This document shows, piece after piece, positions 33,541 to 45,560 of a stretch of 64,000 nt of DNA. The notes beneath the pieces were generated by a model. It was not told where the DNA came from and searched no databases. It saw only the letters and a program-made list of their open reading frames with translations. How positions within the stretch are numbered: position 1 is the stretch's first letter; each line of letters starts with the position of its first letter. The position numbers and the translations under genes were made by a program. Source of the stretch: Zhengitettix transpicula (taxonomy: Eukaryota > Arthropoda > Insecta > Orthoptera > Tetrigidae); assembly GCA_037074705.1 (NCBI GenBank), contig CM073596.1:12704501-12768500 (forward strand), written 5' to 3'.

Positions 33541-33809
33541 TCCTTTTTAGGCTATATTGTCCTCAGTTTCCTCCACACCCTGTGTCTCATAGTACCTTCC
33601 TGTTTGACTCTTTGTTCTGTTCCCCTATTTCTGGACCTTTCTATACCTGACACTTTCACTTTCTTTTTTCCCCATTACCTCTCCTCTGATTCTAATTTCT
33701 TCGTTCTGCCTCCTTTTTATTTTTATTTTCTTTCTTCACGTGGCAAAAGTAATCTTGCAATTGTAAAGTACGAAACTCTAAATATCTTAAACCAATCTTC
33801 TATATGATT

Positions 33810-34430
33810 AACATATTCTCAAGGACTCTCGTCAGCAGTGCATACTGGATTTTCCTCGTTGTTGAGGGGTCGGTATTTGTAGCCTGTAACTTGCCTCGCC
33901 TCGCAAGTGTGAAGCAGTTGCAGGCGCTGTAACACGTAAAGAGAGATGTTTATGACCTCTTCTCTGCGCTTGGCGAAAATAGTTCCCGTGTAAAAGGGGG
34001 TGAGAGGAGGCAGCTGCAAACAGCTGGGCCATCCTGGCTTGGGTTTCCTACCTTGAACTAATTCCGTCCTCCCCCCCCCCCCTCAACCCCTGAGGGCGGC
34101 GCATCGCATTTCCATAAATGCCGCTCGTTTAACTGCTGCAGATAACGGCAAACAGTGAGCATTCCTACAGCTCTATCCCCAATAATGAATCGATACAGAG
34201 CCAGGGAGAAACAGTCGCTTTTCCTCAGATCCACTATGAGGAATCCTAATCTCAGGTAATTTTATTATCTTTAATCCGGGAATCGTACGTAGGAGTATAG
34301 TTTCCAGTTTCTATAACATGCAACGATTTCTAACAAAGAATGTGGGATATTAAAGATAACATGAAGCTAATTACCGTTGAGGCTGCATTATTTTAAATAT
34401 CCTGGAAATACCACTACCTGCTTTAGATAT
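33810..34430. other. Moderately GC-rich non-coding segment
   Basis: 34070-34260 has the even composition often seen in conserved non-coding DNA (GCATTTCCATAAATGCCGCT). No frame or splice site is convincing. Confidence 0.25.
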
Positions 34431-34444
34431 GAATCTTGATGAAT

Positions 34445-34800
34445 TTGACGTAATATATATATATATATATATACAAATATTTAAATTCATACATATGATT
34501 TTATGATTAAAACTTTAATACTGATACATATTATATATATAGTTAATAAAGATCATAAATAAAAGTTTAAAATATTATATTCATATAGCTAGTAAAGATC
34601 AGTAACAAAAGTTTAAAATCATATTTATATATATATATATATATGTATATATCAGTAATAAATATATATATATATGTATATATCAGTAATAAATAAATAA
34701 ATATATATATATATATATATATATATCAGTAATAAAAGTTTAATATATATATATTATATATTATATATTTTTTATATATATATATATATCAGTAATAAAA
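34445..34800. repeat. (TA)n microsatellite cluster with AGTAATAAA interruptions
   Basis: (TA)n runs separated by repeated ATCAGTAATAAAAGTTT. Confidence 0.85.
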
Positions 34801-36285
34801 GTTTTATATAATATTTTAAACTGTATTGAGCAGTGTATAGCTCATTCACAGAAAAAAGTTTTATTCCGCCATATTGGTGAAAAATAATTAGTGCTTAGAT
34901 GTGCTCTTGTTTTATTTAAGGTTTTAGATATTTCACTTTAGAATCTCGTTTTTCGTGTACGTCATGGCATTTATATTAATATAAATTAATGAATATAATT
35001 ATATTATTAATAATTATAATATTAATATATAATTAATAAATTAATATTTATAATTATTTTGTGTGTTCCCGCAATGTTGTTGGTTAGTCCAGGGTGTAAT
35101 TTATTTTCTGATACTAAAATTGTGCCCTATTTATAGGAATATTGCACGTGATTGTTGTACGGCATGCCACTTTATTCTTGTCTGGTCTTTCTTTACTTCT
35201 TAGCTGAAACGGTCCTGTTACAGCATATATTTATTCTTCGTTCGCTGTTTTAATAGTCGTCATAGTCCACATGCGAAAAAAAACGGATGCCATCACACTT
35301 CCGACTGATTTCGGCCACGGAAACCGATGTTTTATTTTTTTCTCGGGAGTGTGCAGGTATATCCACGTTAAACGCAAAGTTATCTGTTGACGTAGTAGCT
35401 TTTCAGAATTGCGACAGTAGTCTGCGCCACGGAAATGTAATACCAAGATCACGGAGTCGTCGGTCTCCGTTACCACGCAGTGAGGGAAGCCGCACAATCC
35501 GGGCAAACTCGCTGGACGTGGAACGGTTCGGGTACCTACTTGATCTTGATACTACATTTTAGTGGTACCGACTACAGTAAGAATACGCGGCAACCATCGT
35601 GACAATAGCTTTTTGAATCGCAATTTTTCACGATATGTTGAACCACATTTGGGGGGGGGGGGAATTCTATAATTTGACCAGTTAATCACTCTAGACCATA
35701 TCATTTAAGAAGTAAACACCTCCAGTTGATGTCCCAAAAGATTGGCATAAGTTGTGGAGGTTCGGTCTGGTTTCTACTCATTCGTGAGTCGGAGAGTCGG
35801 AAACTGCTCGAAACTCGTTTCCTCCGATGATTGAAAATAACTACTATTTCCTTTTACAGATAAAAAAATCGTAACAACATCATATGTATGATTGAACGTT
35901 ATAGAGAAGACTATTGAAAAGTCAGAAACTTGTTTTAGTACTAACGCCATCTGATCTACCTCAACAGTTCTGTTCCATATTATGATCGACCAAAATCTAG
36001 TTCGGGGTCGTAGTCGACATTTTTCTAAAATTTTCCATAGTTGTGTTTCAACTGTATTGTTGTTAAGATGATAAGGGAGGTTTCCTAATAACGTTACTGC
36101 TAAGCAACGTATCCTTGGTTCAGATGCGAAGGTAATCCACTTTCAGATCACGGCTATTTTTGCGATTGGAACGACGTCGTTGCTGACCCCATGCGTCAGC
36201 TTCCTACTGTACGAATCTGAGCCGATCTTGGATTTGTATATCCGCCGTGACGTTACCCGTGGGTAGTTTCCGCCCCCGGCGCTAG
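34801..36285. other. Unannotated stretch
   Basis: AT-rich except for about 35280-35560, which is more balanced and open in two frames on opposite strands, neither with a known motif. A G11-12 tract sits near 35651. Confidence 0.35.
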
Positions 36286-36397
36286 ATGGGCGCTCGTCGG
36301 GGGATCGATTCACCCCTCAGCCCCCGGCGCGGGGGGAAAGTCAGTGCCAGCCGGTCTGCGGCGCCTACAGCATCACACCCTCTGTCGCCGACGCCAG
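36286..36397 (+). CDS. Possible third exon of the 25 kb host gene
   Basis: A GC-rich island. GCTAG at 36281-36285 could be an acceptor after a C/T-rich tract, and CGCCAG/GTACTA a donor at 36397. The exon would start in phase 0, matching the end of the exon at 26863, and is open (DSPLSPRRGGK, SHPLSPTPG), Ser/Pro-rich like the preceding exon. It could equally be a CpG island or an unrelated first exon (it begins ATG). Confidence 0.28.
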
Positions 36398-37700
36398 GTA
36401 CTAGCATGCCACGCGGACACGTCCAACAAACGCGCCCAAATGAGACGAATGAAGGGATGCAAAACTGAACGGCACCGTGGCGGACTTTACGGCGCCCTGC
36501 GAACTCAGATGGTCAGTGCAGTGTTCATGTACATCTGTTTCTAGTAATTAAGTGGTGTCCAGACAGGAGATGTGATGTTTGAGAATTACACATTGGCCGT
36601 TCGTCATTTTAATAAAAAATCGTCTCTAGCGATTTAAATAAGGAACTACCAGAATTTAATTCGTCACATTCAACCGTTCCATCTTGACGAGACCAATCAC
36701 TAATGTCACAACTGATCAGAGAAATATACTTTAACATTTTTCGCCCCAGATGAATTCCATCGAAAGTGAATCGAGAAAATACGTTCCAGTTTTGTATTTT
36801 CCCGATAAGCCTGACACCTATGAAGCGCTGCTAAATAAAATGAACACCGACCGGGATTGTCACTAACGCCTCGTGTCACAGACGTGTAGCCAGTAGATCT
36901 CTCAGAAACATTTGAATGTTTGTTTAATCCCACGTAATTTCCTTAAAGATAATGTCCAAATTGATACAACCCAGAGAATCGGATCATTCAAAAATGGTAT
37001 CCCGCCAATTTTTTCTTTTGGAATTTGAGCAACCCTTTTTAAATGATTCTAAACGTGACAACCCAATAGTTGAGCTGTGGTGCATTCCGAGAATTTAGTG
37101 AAATATATTTTTTTGTAGATATCACGACAGTGGGCGACATTAATCTTTGCCTCCGCAGTAGTCAAGTGTTTGACACTGTAATTTATAAATATTTTAATGG
37201 AAATTATGGACTGGAAAACGGTCAAAATCCAAGGTTGCCAGGTAAAATCCTCGGTGGTGGAAAATTAACCGTGAGACGATCAGCCAGTGTCATTTTTAAC
37301 GAACGTTATAATTTTTTTAATAAAAAATTTAATACGTTGTGAAGTTTGCGTTGAACAGTTTCTTTATGTTAACGGGAAAAGTAGAAGGATCGTGTCTTTT
37401 ACTCACGGCAGATAATTTTTTTTAATCCTAATATTAGTAAAGATTTATTCTCAATTTCGTGAAGGTGTCCCTGATACATTCCTGATACAATTTACTACTA
37501 AATATAGAATAAATACATTTGCATCGTTATTTGTGTGGACATCGTCCGGAAGTCTTTCGGCACAATTGAAAGTGATCACTTGGTATTTCTTAGAAAAAAA
37601 ATAGTTCAAAGTGAACATATATAGAAAATTTTTGGTGAATTATGACGTCAGTGCCAGGATCTTTTACTGGTCCGCTCATAAATATGTAACGAGGGGATTG
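36398..37700. other. Unannotated stretch
   Basis: No supported gene. An isolated TGACGTCA lies at 37643-37650. Confidence 0.4.
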
Positions 37701-37702
37701 TT

Positions 37703-38100
37703 TTAAGAGGGTCGATGAGTGAGTGGGTGAGTCGTGGTCCACAGCTGCTGAAGCTGTGCGCCGCCCGGTGTTTTTAAAGCAGAACCACCACTCGTGGCGG
37801 TGGAGGAGGACGTCGTCGACGACGACGACACCTGGTGTTGCCGCATCTTGACGTTCGTATGTCCTGGTTTAGGAGGGGGCCACGGTCTCTCCGGCTCGGT
37901 CCGTGCACACAGCCTGCCTTCACTTGGCACATGATAAGGGCGGACTTGCACAATGGCGACCCTCAGCAGCTGCGGCAGATGGCGCCGTGATGGGGAGGCA
38001 ACTTCCCCATCTGCGCGGAACACACCCACCATCATCTTCATTGTTGGTCGTTCGGTCTGTCCATCAGGACCCGGCAGAGTGCTGACACACAGTTAAACCC
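37703..38100. other. GC-rich island, possible exon or promoter
   Basis: About 400 bp of GC-rich DNA with a 112-residue minus-strand frame (38041-37703, Ser/Thr-rich near the end) and a shorter plus-strand frame. Without clear splice sites or a domain I leave it as an island. Confidence 0.35.
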
Positions 38101-38699
38101 CGGACCTCGGCCGTCGGACCGTCCGCCAGTAAAACCCGGAGGTGACCAATCACCTATAACACACAGCCCATCGCTCGGGTCATTTATACAATTATTTTAC
38201 CAAGTGTTAATGCAAAAGAAATTATTCAGTGTTAGAATGTGCAGTAACAGATACCATTGCCACTGACTCCGACACCCGGTCACTGCTCTCCCACGCTGAC
38301 TACAACCTCAAACCACACCATAAATTCCATCCGCAACATTCTACGCTTCCATACTCTATGCGCAGGCACAGACAGCCGACTCTATTGAATTTAGTAGTCC
38401 TACACCTTACATTCCTCTGATTATTTCTTCCATCTCTATAGTTCTGCCAGCAAGTATCAACTTTCCTCCATAATTTGTGATACTTTGATTCTCAAAAAAA
38501 AGACCACCCTATCCAAATTTTCCCTCATGATATAGAATTTTTTTTATATAAAGTTATAAACTCTCTGTTTAATAATACGTTGTATTAACAAACCTTTTAA
38601 TTTTCTGTGGATCGCGTAATAGCATCCTCGAAGTTTTAATCACTATATAATTATGATATATATCTCACGAAACAAAAACAGGTGTGTAATGAACATCTC

Positions 38700-40548
38700 T
38701 TTTGAATTCCGAAGACTTGTGGAGTTGGACAAGTTTAATAGGAAGCAAAATTAGAAACTACGAGATAGAGGCTCAAACACTAGTTTCCCTTAATAACTTG
38801 TCGCCTTGGCGATTTGATTATCCTTTTTAAGGTGGTTAAGACGTAGACGAAGTCGGCATACGAATACGTGAATCGTGTGAATTCCGAAGACTTGTGGATT
38901 AGGACAAGATTAATAGGTACCAAAATTAGAAACTGCGTTATTCAGAGGCTCAAACACTAGTAGCCCTTAATGACTTGGCGCCTTCGGCGATTTAATTATC
39001 CTTTTTAAGATGGTTAAGACGGAAACGAAGTCAGGAGACGAATACGCGATTCGTGTGAATTCCGCAGACTTATGGAATGGGGCGAGATTAATGGGTACAA
39101 AAATTAGAAACTAAGTGATAGAGGCTCACACACTTATTCCCATAAATAACTTGTGCGCCCTCAGAGATTTGATTATCCTTTTTAAGGTGGTTAAGATATA
39201 GACGAAGACAGCATACGAATACGCGAATCGTGTGAATTCCGAAGACTTGTGGAGTGGAACTTGATTAGTACGTAAAAAAATTAGAAACTTCGTGATAGAG
39301 GCTCAATCACTAGTTCCCATTAATGAATTTGAACCTTCAGCGATTTGATTATCCTTTTTAAGGTGGTTAAGACGTAGACGAAGTCAGCATACGAATACGC
39401 AATTGGTGAGAATTCCACAGACTTGTGGAGTGGGACGTGGTTAAAAGGTACAAAAATTAGAAACTGCGTGATAGAGGCTCAAACACTAGTTGCCCTTAAT
39501 GGCTTGGCGCCTTCGGCGACTTGATTATCCTTTTTAAGGTGGTTAAGACGTAGACGAAGACAGCATAAGATTACGCGAATCGTGTGAATTCCGAAGACTT
39601 GTGGACTGGGACAAGGTTAATAGGTACAAAAATTAGAAACTACGTGATAGAGGCTCAAACACTATTTGCCCTTAATGACTTGCCACCTTCGGCGACTTGA
39701 TTGTCCTCTTTCGGGTGGTTAAGACGGAGACGAAGTCAGGAGACGAATACGCGAATCGTGTGAATTCCGCAGACTTATGGAGTGGGACGAGATTAATATA
39801 TACAAAAATTAGAAACTACGTGATAGAGGCTCAATCACTAGTTCCCATTAATGAATTGGCACCTTCAGCGATTAGATTATCCTTTTTAAGTTGGTCAAGA
39901 CGTAGACGAAGTCAGCATACGAATACGCGATTGGTGAGAATTCCACAGACTTGTGGAGTGGGACGAGGTTAAAAGGTGCAAAAATTAGAAACTGCGTGAT
40001 AGAGGCTCAAACACTAGTTGCCCTTAATGACTTAGCACCTTTGGGCGATTTGATTATCCTTCTTAAGGTGGTTAAGACGGAGACGAAGTCAGGAGACGAA
40101 TACCGAGAATAATGTGAATTCCGCAGACTAGTGGCGTAGGACAAGATTAATAGGTACAAAAATTAGAAACTACGTGATAGAGGCTCAAACACTTATTCCC
40201 ATAAATGACTCGGCGCCCTCAGAGATTTGATTATCCTTTTTAAGGTGGTTAAGACGTAGACGAATTCAGCATACGTATACGCGAATCGTGTGAATTCGGA
40301 AGAATTGTGGAGCGTAACGAGATTAATAGGTACAAAATTAGAAACTACGTGATAGAGGCTCAAACACTAGTTCCTATTAATGACGTGACACCTTCAGAAA
40401 TTTTATTATCCTTTTTAAGGTGGCTAAGACGTAGACGAAGTCAGCATCCGCAGATTTGTGGAGTGGGTCAAGATTAATGGGTACAAAATAAGAAACTACG
40501 TGTTTGAGGCTCAAACACTAGTTCCCATAATGACGTGACACCTTCAGA
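38700..40548. repeat. ~176 bp satellite array, about 10.5 units
   Basis: GAATTCCG-type starts fall at about 38704, 38879, 39057, 39234, 39410, 39586, 39762, 39938, 40116 and 40292, a steady 175-178 bp period. Each unit contains ATAGAGGCTCAAACACTAG and ATTATCCTTTTTAAGGTGGT. The last unit is truncated. Divergence between units is moderate. Confidence 0.95.
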
Positions 40549-41645
40549 ATATTCCTGTAGCATAGATTTAATTTAAATGCCAACCTAATATTCGTCGACT
40601 TTAAGGATAAGCCATTATTTCACTTAAAATGTATACTTCAGGTTTTTTTTTATATAGTTGAAGGAATGATTACACCTTCAATGTTCATATTTTATTTCGG
40701 ATTTTTCAAAATTTTTTCTACAGTCGTTTCGTTCTCGTCCGACTTTCCTTTTCACGCGCTACAGACAAACGCGCTGTTGCGGAAGAGTGTCGAATTAAAA
40801 AGTTCACACTTGACACTCGTAACTGTGGGGTGGAGGAGCATAAAGCTCCATTATCGTATTATTTTAACTTTGGACCGACGTTTCCTCGTGAAAAAAAAAG
40901 GAGAGATGCAGTGAAGCACACAAAGGCGTAGAACCACTGTCGCTGAACGAATATGCTTCTGGGAGGAACTGTGCACAATGTGATTCCGGAATAAAAAAAT
41001 AATATAATGACGAGTGAGTTTATTAGGCACTTGTCTGTAGAATAGCAGCTGGAGAAACCGAGAAGGGCAGATAAACGGCTGAATAAACGTGAAACTTGCG
41101 CGGGGGTGTTGGGGGGGGGGGGAATTTTCAACTCTGTGTGGTCGTTATCTGCGCATTTCAGGTTGGTTCCACTTCCATATAGCAAACTCAACTGCGGGGT
41201 ATTGTCAATTCCAATTCCAAAATTTATCCTTCATGAGAATTTGTACTTGTACTTCTTTTGTCAAATCAGTACTAATTTTGGAAGTTCTGTGCAATGTGAC
41301 GGGGCTGTCTTTTGTCACTAAGTGGAAACTACTTTTCGAAAATTTCGCATCGATTCCTACGCCACAATATTTTTGGAAGATAATTCTAAAAATAAAGTTA
41401 AACGCGTTAAACAGTTATCTGAAACATTTCACTTTTTTAATTTCTAAATTATAAATGTCTCACCTGATGAAGTCTAGTGTGTGTATGTGTTTGTTTGTGT
41501 ATCAACATTGACACACAAAATAATTTTAATATATTAAACAACTATTTATCCTAAGATTTGTTGGTTTCATATATTTTGCAGTATATACAATTTAAATTGT
41601 GTACATAATTAACCTGGGAACTTGGTGATTAGGTTCATCCAGCAG
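40549..41645. other. Unannotated stretch
   Basis: Frames at 40859-41191 (minus) and 41089-41454 (plus) overlap on opposite strands around a G-run and show no motif. Confidence 0.35.
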
Positions 41646-41649
41646 TTAA

Positions 41650-42530
41650 CCTAATTTTTTTCTTCTATCTTAATTTGCCTGCCTGAGAGGAATACATTGT
41701 TGGGCTATGAGGGTCCACTGGTGATGTTGAGTTTGATAGAATGGGTGAGTGTGGTCTGCAAAAGTGATGATTGGATGGTTTAGGATGTGCCCGAGTGTTC
41801 TGGGATGGAAGGATGAGGTCCAAAGGATGAGCCGACGTCAATTTAGTGGTTTGGCGTTGCTGTGGAATTTCTGGATCGTGGTGTCAGCATGGTTGAAGGT
41901 GCTTTTGATTAGTGATGTTACGGACTCGGTGGTTAAGGAGTTGACTTTTGGAAGTTTAATTTCCTGGTGGATGATGGAGTTTCTGAGGTACCAGGGAGAG
42001 TTAGTGTTTTGTTTGGATTTTTGGGCTGAATGGGTTTTGGCTGTTGCTCCCCATATGGATGAACCAGTTGGGTTGTATTATGGAGAGACATACCAGGTGT
42101 TTGAGTGGGTCCTTTCTGTTTGGGAGGGGATAGAGAGTTCTGAATTTAAAGTTGATTTTGGAGAGGAAGTGTTTAATGTGCGGTTTTCATGAGAACTTTG
42201 AATCAAAGAGGCGGTGGTTTCTGTTTTGGTGGGTATTTCTGCGTTGTTTAGATAGAGGGAGATGTGGGAGGGGAGGGTTTTTGGCTAGTGTGAACGGGAC
42301 GGTTACTGATTTGGTGGGGTTGATGCTGATTCGGCATTGTTTGGACCAATGCTCTAGGTTCGTGAGTGCTGATTGAAAAGGTTGGATATCGGGAGGTAAG
42401 AAACGAGGTTTGACACAGGTTGGCAATGTCGTCTACGAAGAAGATTGTTCTGGTGGCCGGATGTTGTGGGATACCGTAAGAGAAGATGATGCATAGGAGG
42501 CAACATCATACATTCGCGTGTTCTTCATAC
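41650..42530 (-). mobile_element. Jockey-like LINE, RT to C-terminal part
   Basis: Minus-strand frames read FFVDDIANLC (the RT catalytic box, FVDD codons at 42440-42429), then SALTNLEHWSKQCRISINP (the usual motif after the box), then HPYGEQQP and the SLVPQKLHHPPGN / NSIIHQEIKLP region typical of jockey RT ends. Frames are interrupted, so it is dead. The 147-residue plus-strand frame at 41749-42192 is the antisense shadow. Confidence 0.8.
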
Positions 42531-42900
42531 AGATTGTTCAAATTCAGTTTACTTTCTTCGAAAACAATACCACAGATGTGGTACATGTAGGTAATCCATA
42601 CCATCAACATCTTTATTTACAGTTTTCATGCCATAATTTTTGTTTGTTTTGACGTTAGCATGACGTCAGTCATAACTGTGAACGTAAGACCCCACAATAT
42701 GTTTTTTTTCGGTTTCATGCGTGCGAAATAACGGATATTTCTTTTGATCGAATTAAAGTACGACTGTGATAAATGAGGGTCCCCTAATGGTGCTGTTTCT
42801 TCCTCGCAGATCTTTAAGAAGCAGTAGATTTTCAAGCCCAGTGAAATAGAAGAAACGTTCGTGATACAAGTACCAGGTGGAGGTTACATGGGCCAGACCA
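42531..42900. other. Unannotated stretch
   Basis: Contains a TGACGTCA (42661-42668) outside any recognised R2 copy. Confidence 0.4.
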
Positions 42901-42901
42901 A

Positions 42902-43369
42902 GTGGTGCTTAACACTACTAATTCCTCATTTCCGGAGTTGCTATCTGAAAGTAAAGAACAGTCTGCACCTGCCGTTTTCAATCTTGAGGAGGACGTAACA
43001 CCCAGATGTCAACGCGTAATCACGGACTCTTTAAGAGAGTCTGTGATTTTAGTCCTTCATTGGGTGTTGTTTACAGTTGCCGGCAGATGGAGGGGTTCGT
43101 GTGGGCTTATTCCCTTGGGCAGTGCAGCTGCTTTGCTTTTTACCGGGTGCGGAGATCGCGTTTTCGGTTCGAGTGCGGTCAGCCGCAAGGAAGCCGCAAA
43201 TCAATACAAGAAAAGAGAGGGGACACCTCAAAGGAAAGGGTCCTCGGTGGGCTCTGTTCCTGACCCCGACACCACACTCACTCGACTTAAAACTCAAGAG
43301 AGAGAGAACTCTTATATGAATCCTTTGTCACTGAAAATGACGCCATTCAGGATCAATGCAGTCGGGTAG
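42902..43369 (+). other. 155-codon open frame of unknown nature, with a hairpin
   Basis: Long for this AT-rich sequence and lying in a GC-rich patch, but it starts with GTG, has no recognisable domain, and overlapping frames are open on both strands, as expected of GC-rich DNA. It contains a 13 bp stem at 43018-43048. Confidence 0.25.
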
Positions 43370-44090
43370 TAAAAATTTCAGTGGTCATGCTGGATCATAA
43401 CTTCGCATTATCTGACACGTGTCAAACTCCAGCTTATTATAGTTCCATTTGCTATTTGATAATTACGTTTACAACTCCAAAAAATAATTAGTAACCAATA
43501 CAGTATAGAAATTGGAATTTAATACAATTAAATTACAGAATTACATCTCTTGAAAGTCCCAACTTTGGAACCTCGCCAGGAATTACTGTATTATTTTTTT
43601 AAAAAAAGGAACAAGGAGACCTGAATTAATTCTGAGGATTACAACCTATATCCCGTTCAAGTAAACTATAAACAGAAATAACCCCATCAACTCAAATTAT
43701 GTATTGAAATTAATTTCAATAATCATTTTCCAAAGTCCTTACCTACTGGATTCTGAAACGTTTTGTGTCGCATATTTTTCTGACTGTATCGTACAATAAC
43801 ATATTCCCAGTCTCACGATACTTTAAAAGCAGCATTTTAAGTTTCAGTTACTTTCGCTAAAAGTTCAAATTTTAATTTATATTTTGTTAAATAAATTATA
43901 TTCTCTTATCTTCATTTCACTTGGTACCATTGTATTAAAACCTTATATCCTCCCAAAAGAGGGATATACAATCTTGTAGACAGAGCTATATTATTTTATA
44001 CCTACACGTTCCATCAACACAGCATAATTGTTGTCCGAAACGTTTTAATCTCCAATGAGTAGCCTTTAAATGTTATTATTAAACACATAA
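43370..44090. other. AT-rich spacer
   Basis: Nothing supported. Confidence 0.4.
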
Positions 44091-44094
44091 ACAG

Positions 44095-45070
44095 CAAAAT
44101 TGAACAAAATTCAATATCCTACTGTCAATCGTCCACAAACACCTCAATACAAATTTTTTCTCGTGCTTTTTTATTACAAATGTCTACGTCACCCTTTCGT
44201 TCAATTTTTTAAAAGAATATAAAATATTCTTTATTTACAGATCTAGTAATCGTCTTTTCTTCTTGATTAAAAACAACAAGGACCCACTTGACAGCTACAG
44301 CAAACATTGTGTAGGTCACAAAATCTCTTGCTCTAATTGTGATTCTTGCTACATGGGGCAAACAAAACGTCAAGTTATCAATGGGAACAATATTGCAGAC
44401 CTGAAGGCCACACTCAAAGCCACCCCCCACCCCCCCAAGACCAACAAACACCTATAAAGATGTGTGGAAAAGTGCCCAAAGTAAACACTAGTGGAACACC
44501 GAATGGAGAGGAATTAAAGCTATCAATATCCACCAAAAAATCAAATAATTTCAAGCAATAAAAATTGACCCCACAACCACCCGAAGAGACCAGGTAGTAA
44601 TATCAAGAATCAGAACTGAACATTCAAAAATGACACACCTCCACATAATCAACAATAACCCTCCACCTTATTGTGAGCTATGCAAGTGCCCAATAGTTAT
44701 TAAACATATAATAAGTGAATGTTGAAAATACTGGACAGTAAAAACATCAGTGAAGTGCCTCAATCAGCAGAATACCAAAGACTAATAATTAAGTACCTGA
44801 AAATGATTAATCCTTACTGTGAAATATAAAGAACCTATAATAATTCATGTAAAATAAATAAGTGTATTAAGTAGTCGCTAATGACCTAGATGCGACTTAT
44901 TATAAAATAATTTTTTTAAAAAAACGTTCCCTTAATACCCGTATCAAGGAATATATGTTTAATATCAAACTTCCCAACGGTAAACAAAATTGGCCCTTGA
45001 GTTTTGTCAAAACTGACAAGGGCAGTTGTGTCGCTCTAGGCTCTTCTTAACACCTGTATAAACGGACAAG
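44095..45070 (+). mobile_element. Penelope-like GIY-YIG relic split by a LINE
   Basis: 44095-44371 carries the pre-domain text and ISCSNCDSCYMGQTKR. The element resumes at 44924 with ACGTTCCC, then ATACCCGTATCAAGGAA, and the family's 3' tail follows to about 45070. The intervening 0.55 kb is the LINE at 44372-44924. Confidence 0.8.
44372..44924 (+). mobile_element. LINE 3' part nested in the Penelope relic
   Basis: It begins in the RNase H end motif (GNNIADLKATLKA) and later reads LHIINNNPPPYCELCKCP then IKHIISEC, the C-terminal Cys-His motif. Stops interrupt the frame. AAACGT flanks both sides, a probable short target duplication. Confidence 0.8.
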
Positions 45071-45079
45071 GATCACACA

Positions 45080-45560
45080 TGTGCACAAACTAGAACAGCT
45101 CTGATGCAAAAAAAGCGTAAATATCGTTTACCGCACGATTTATATAACTTTCCCAGATATTTCTATAGTTTTGTCAGACTTTTCAGATTTCCACAGTTTT
45201 TGTTGTTGTTAAAAAAATTTGTTATTGTAAATTTAAATTCGTATTTTGCTTTTGTAACGTGGTAAAAATTTGCAAATCACTGTCTTTATTAGAGGCCCTA
45301 TAAGCGGCCCTGAGGCATTTACTTAAAAATATAAAATGCTAATTCAAAAAAAAAATTGTCAATTTAAATGAAACAAAGGAAGAAAGTTTACAGGATTTTT
45401 ACCTTTAAATTAAACCAAATTTATTTTAAAGGGCTTAACAAAAAATTATTTAATTACAATTTCGACTCACATTAATTTTTTTACATTTAATTTAATTTAA
45501 TCTATGTAATAGTCTATATAATAAAAATAATCTTTGTTATCTTTTAAAAAAAATTGTTTT
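45080..45560 (+). repeat. R4 repeat, partial copy
   Basis: Shares GTGCACAAACTAGAACAGCTC, CGTAAATATCGTTTACCG and AGAGGCCCTATAAGCGGCCC (in shorter matching pieces) with 59990-60400, and in inverse with 52140-52400. Confidence 0.75.

Noticed and set aside
38700..40548. CRISPR-like regular spacing
   Set aside because: The period is about 176 bp with no short repeat/unique spacer structure, and the DNA is eukaryotic; it is a satellite.
41749..42192. 147-residue plus-strand open frame
   Set aside because: Antisense of a jockey-like RT fragment; the Trp/Val/Gly-rich text comes from the C/A-rich opposite strand.
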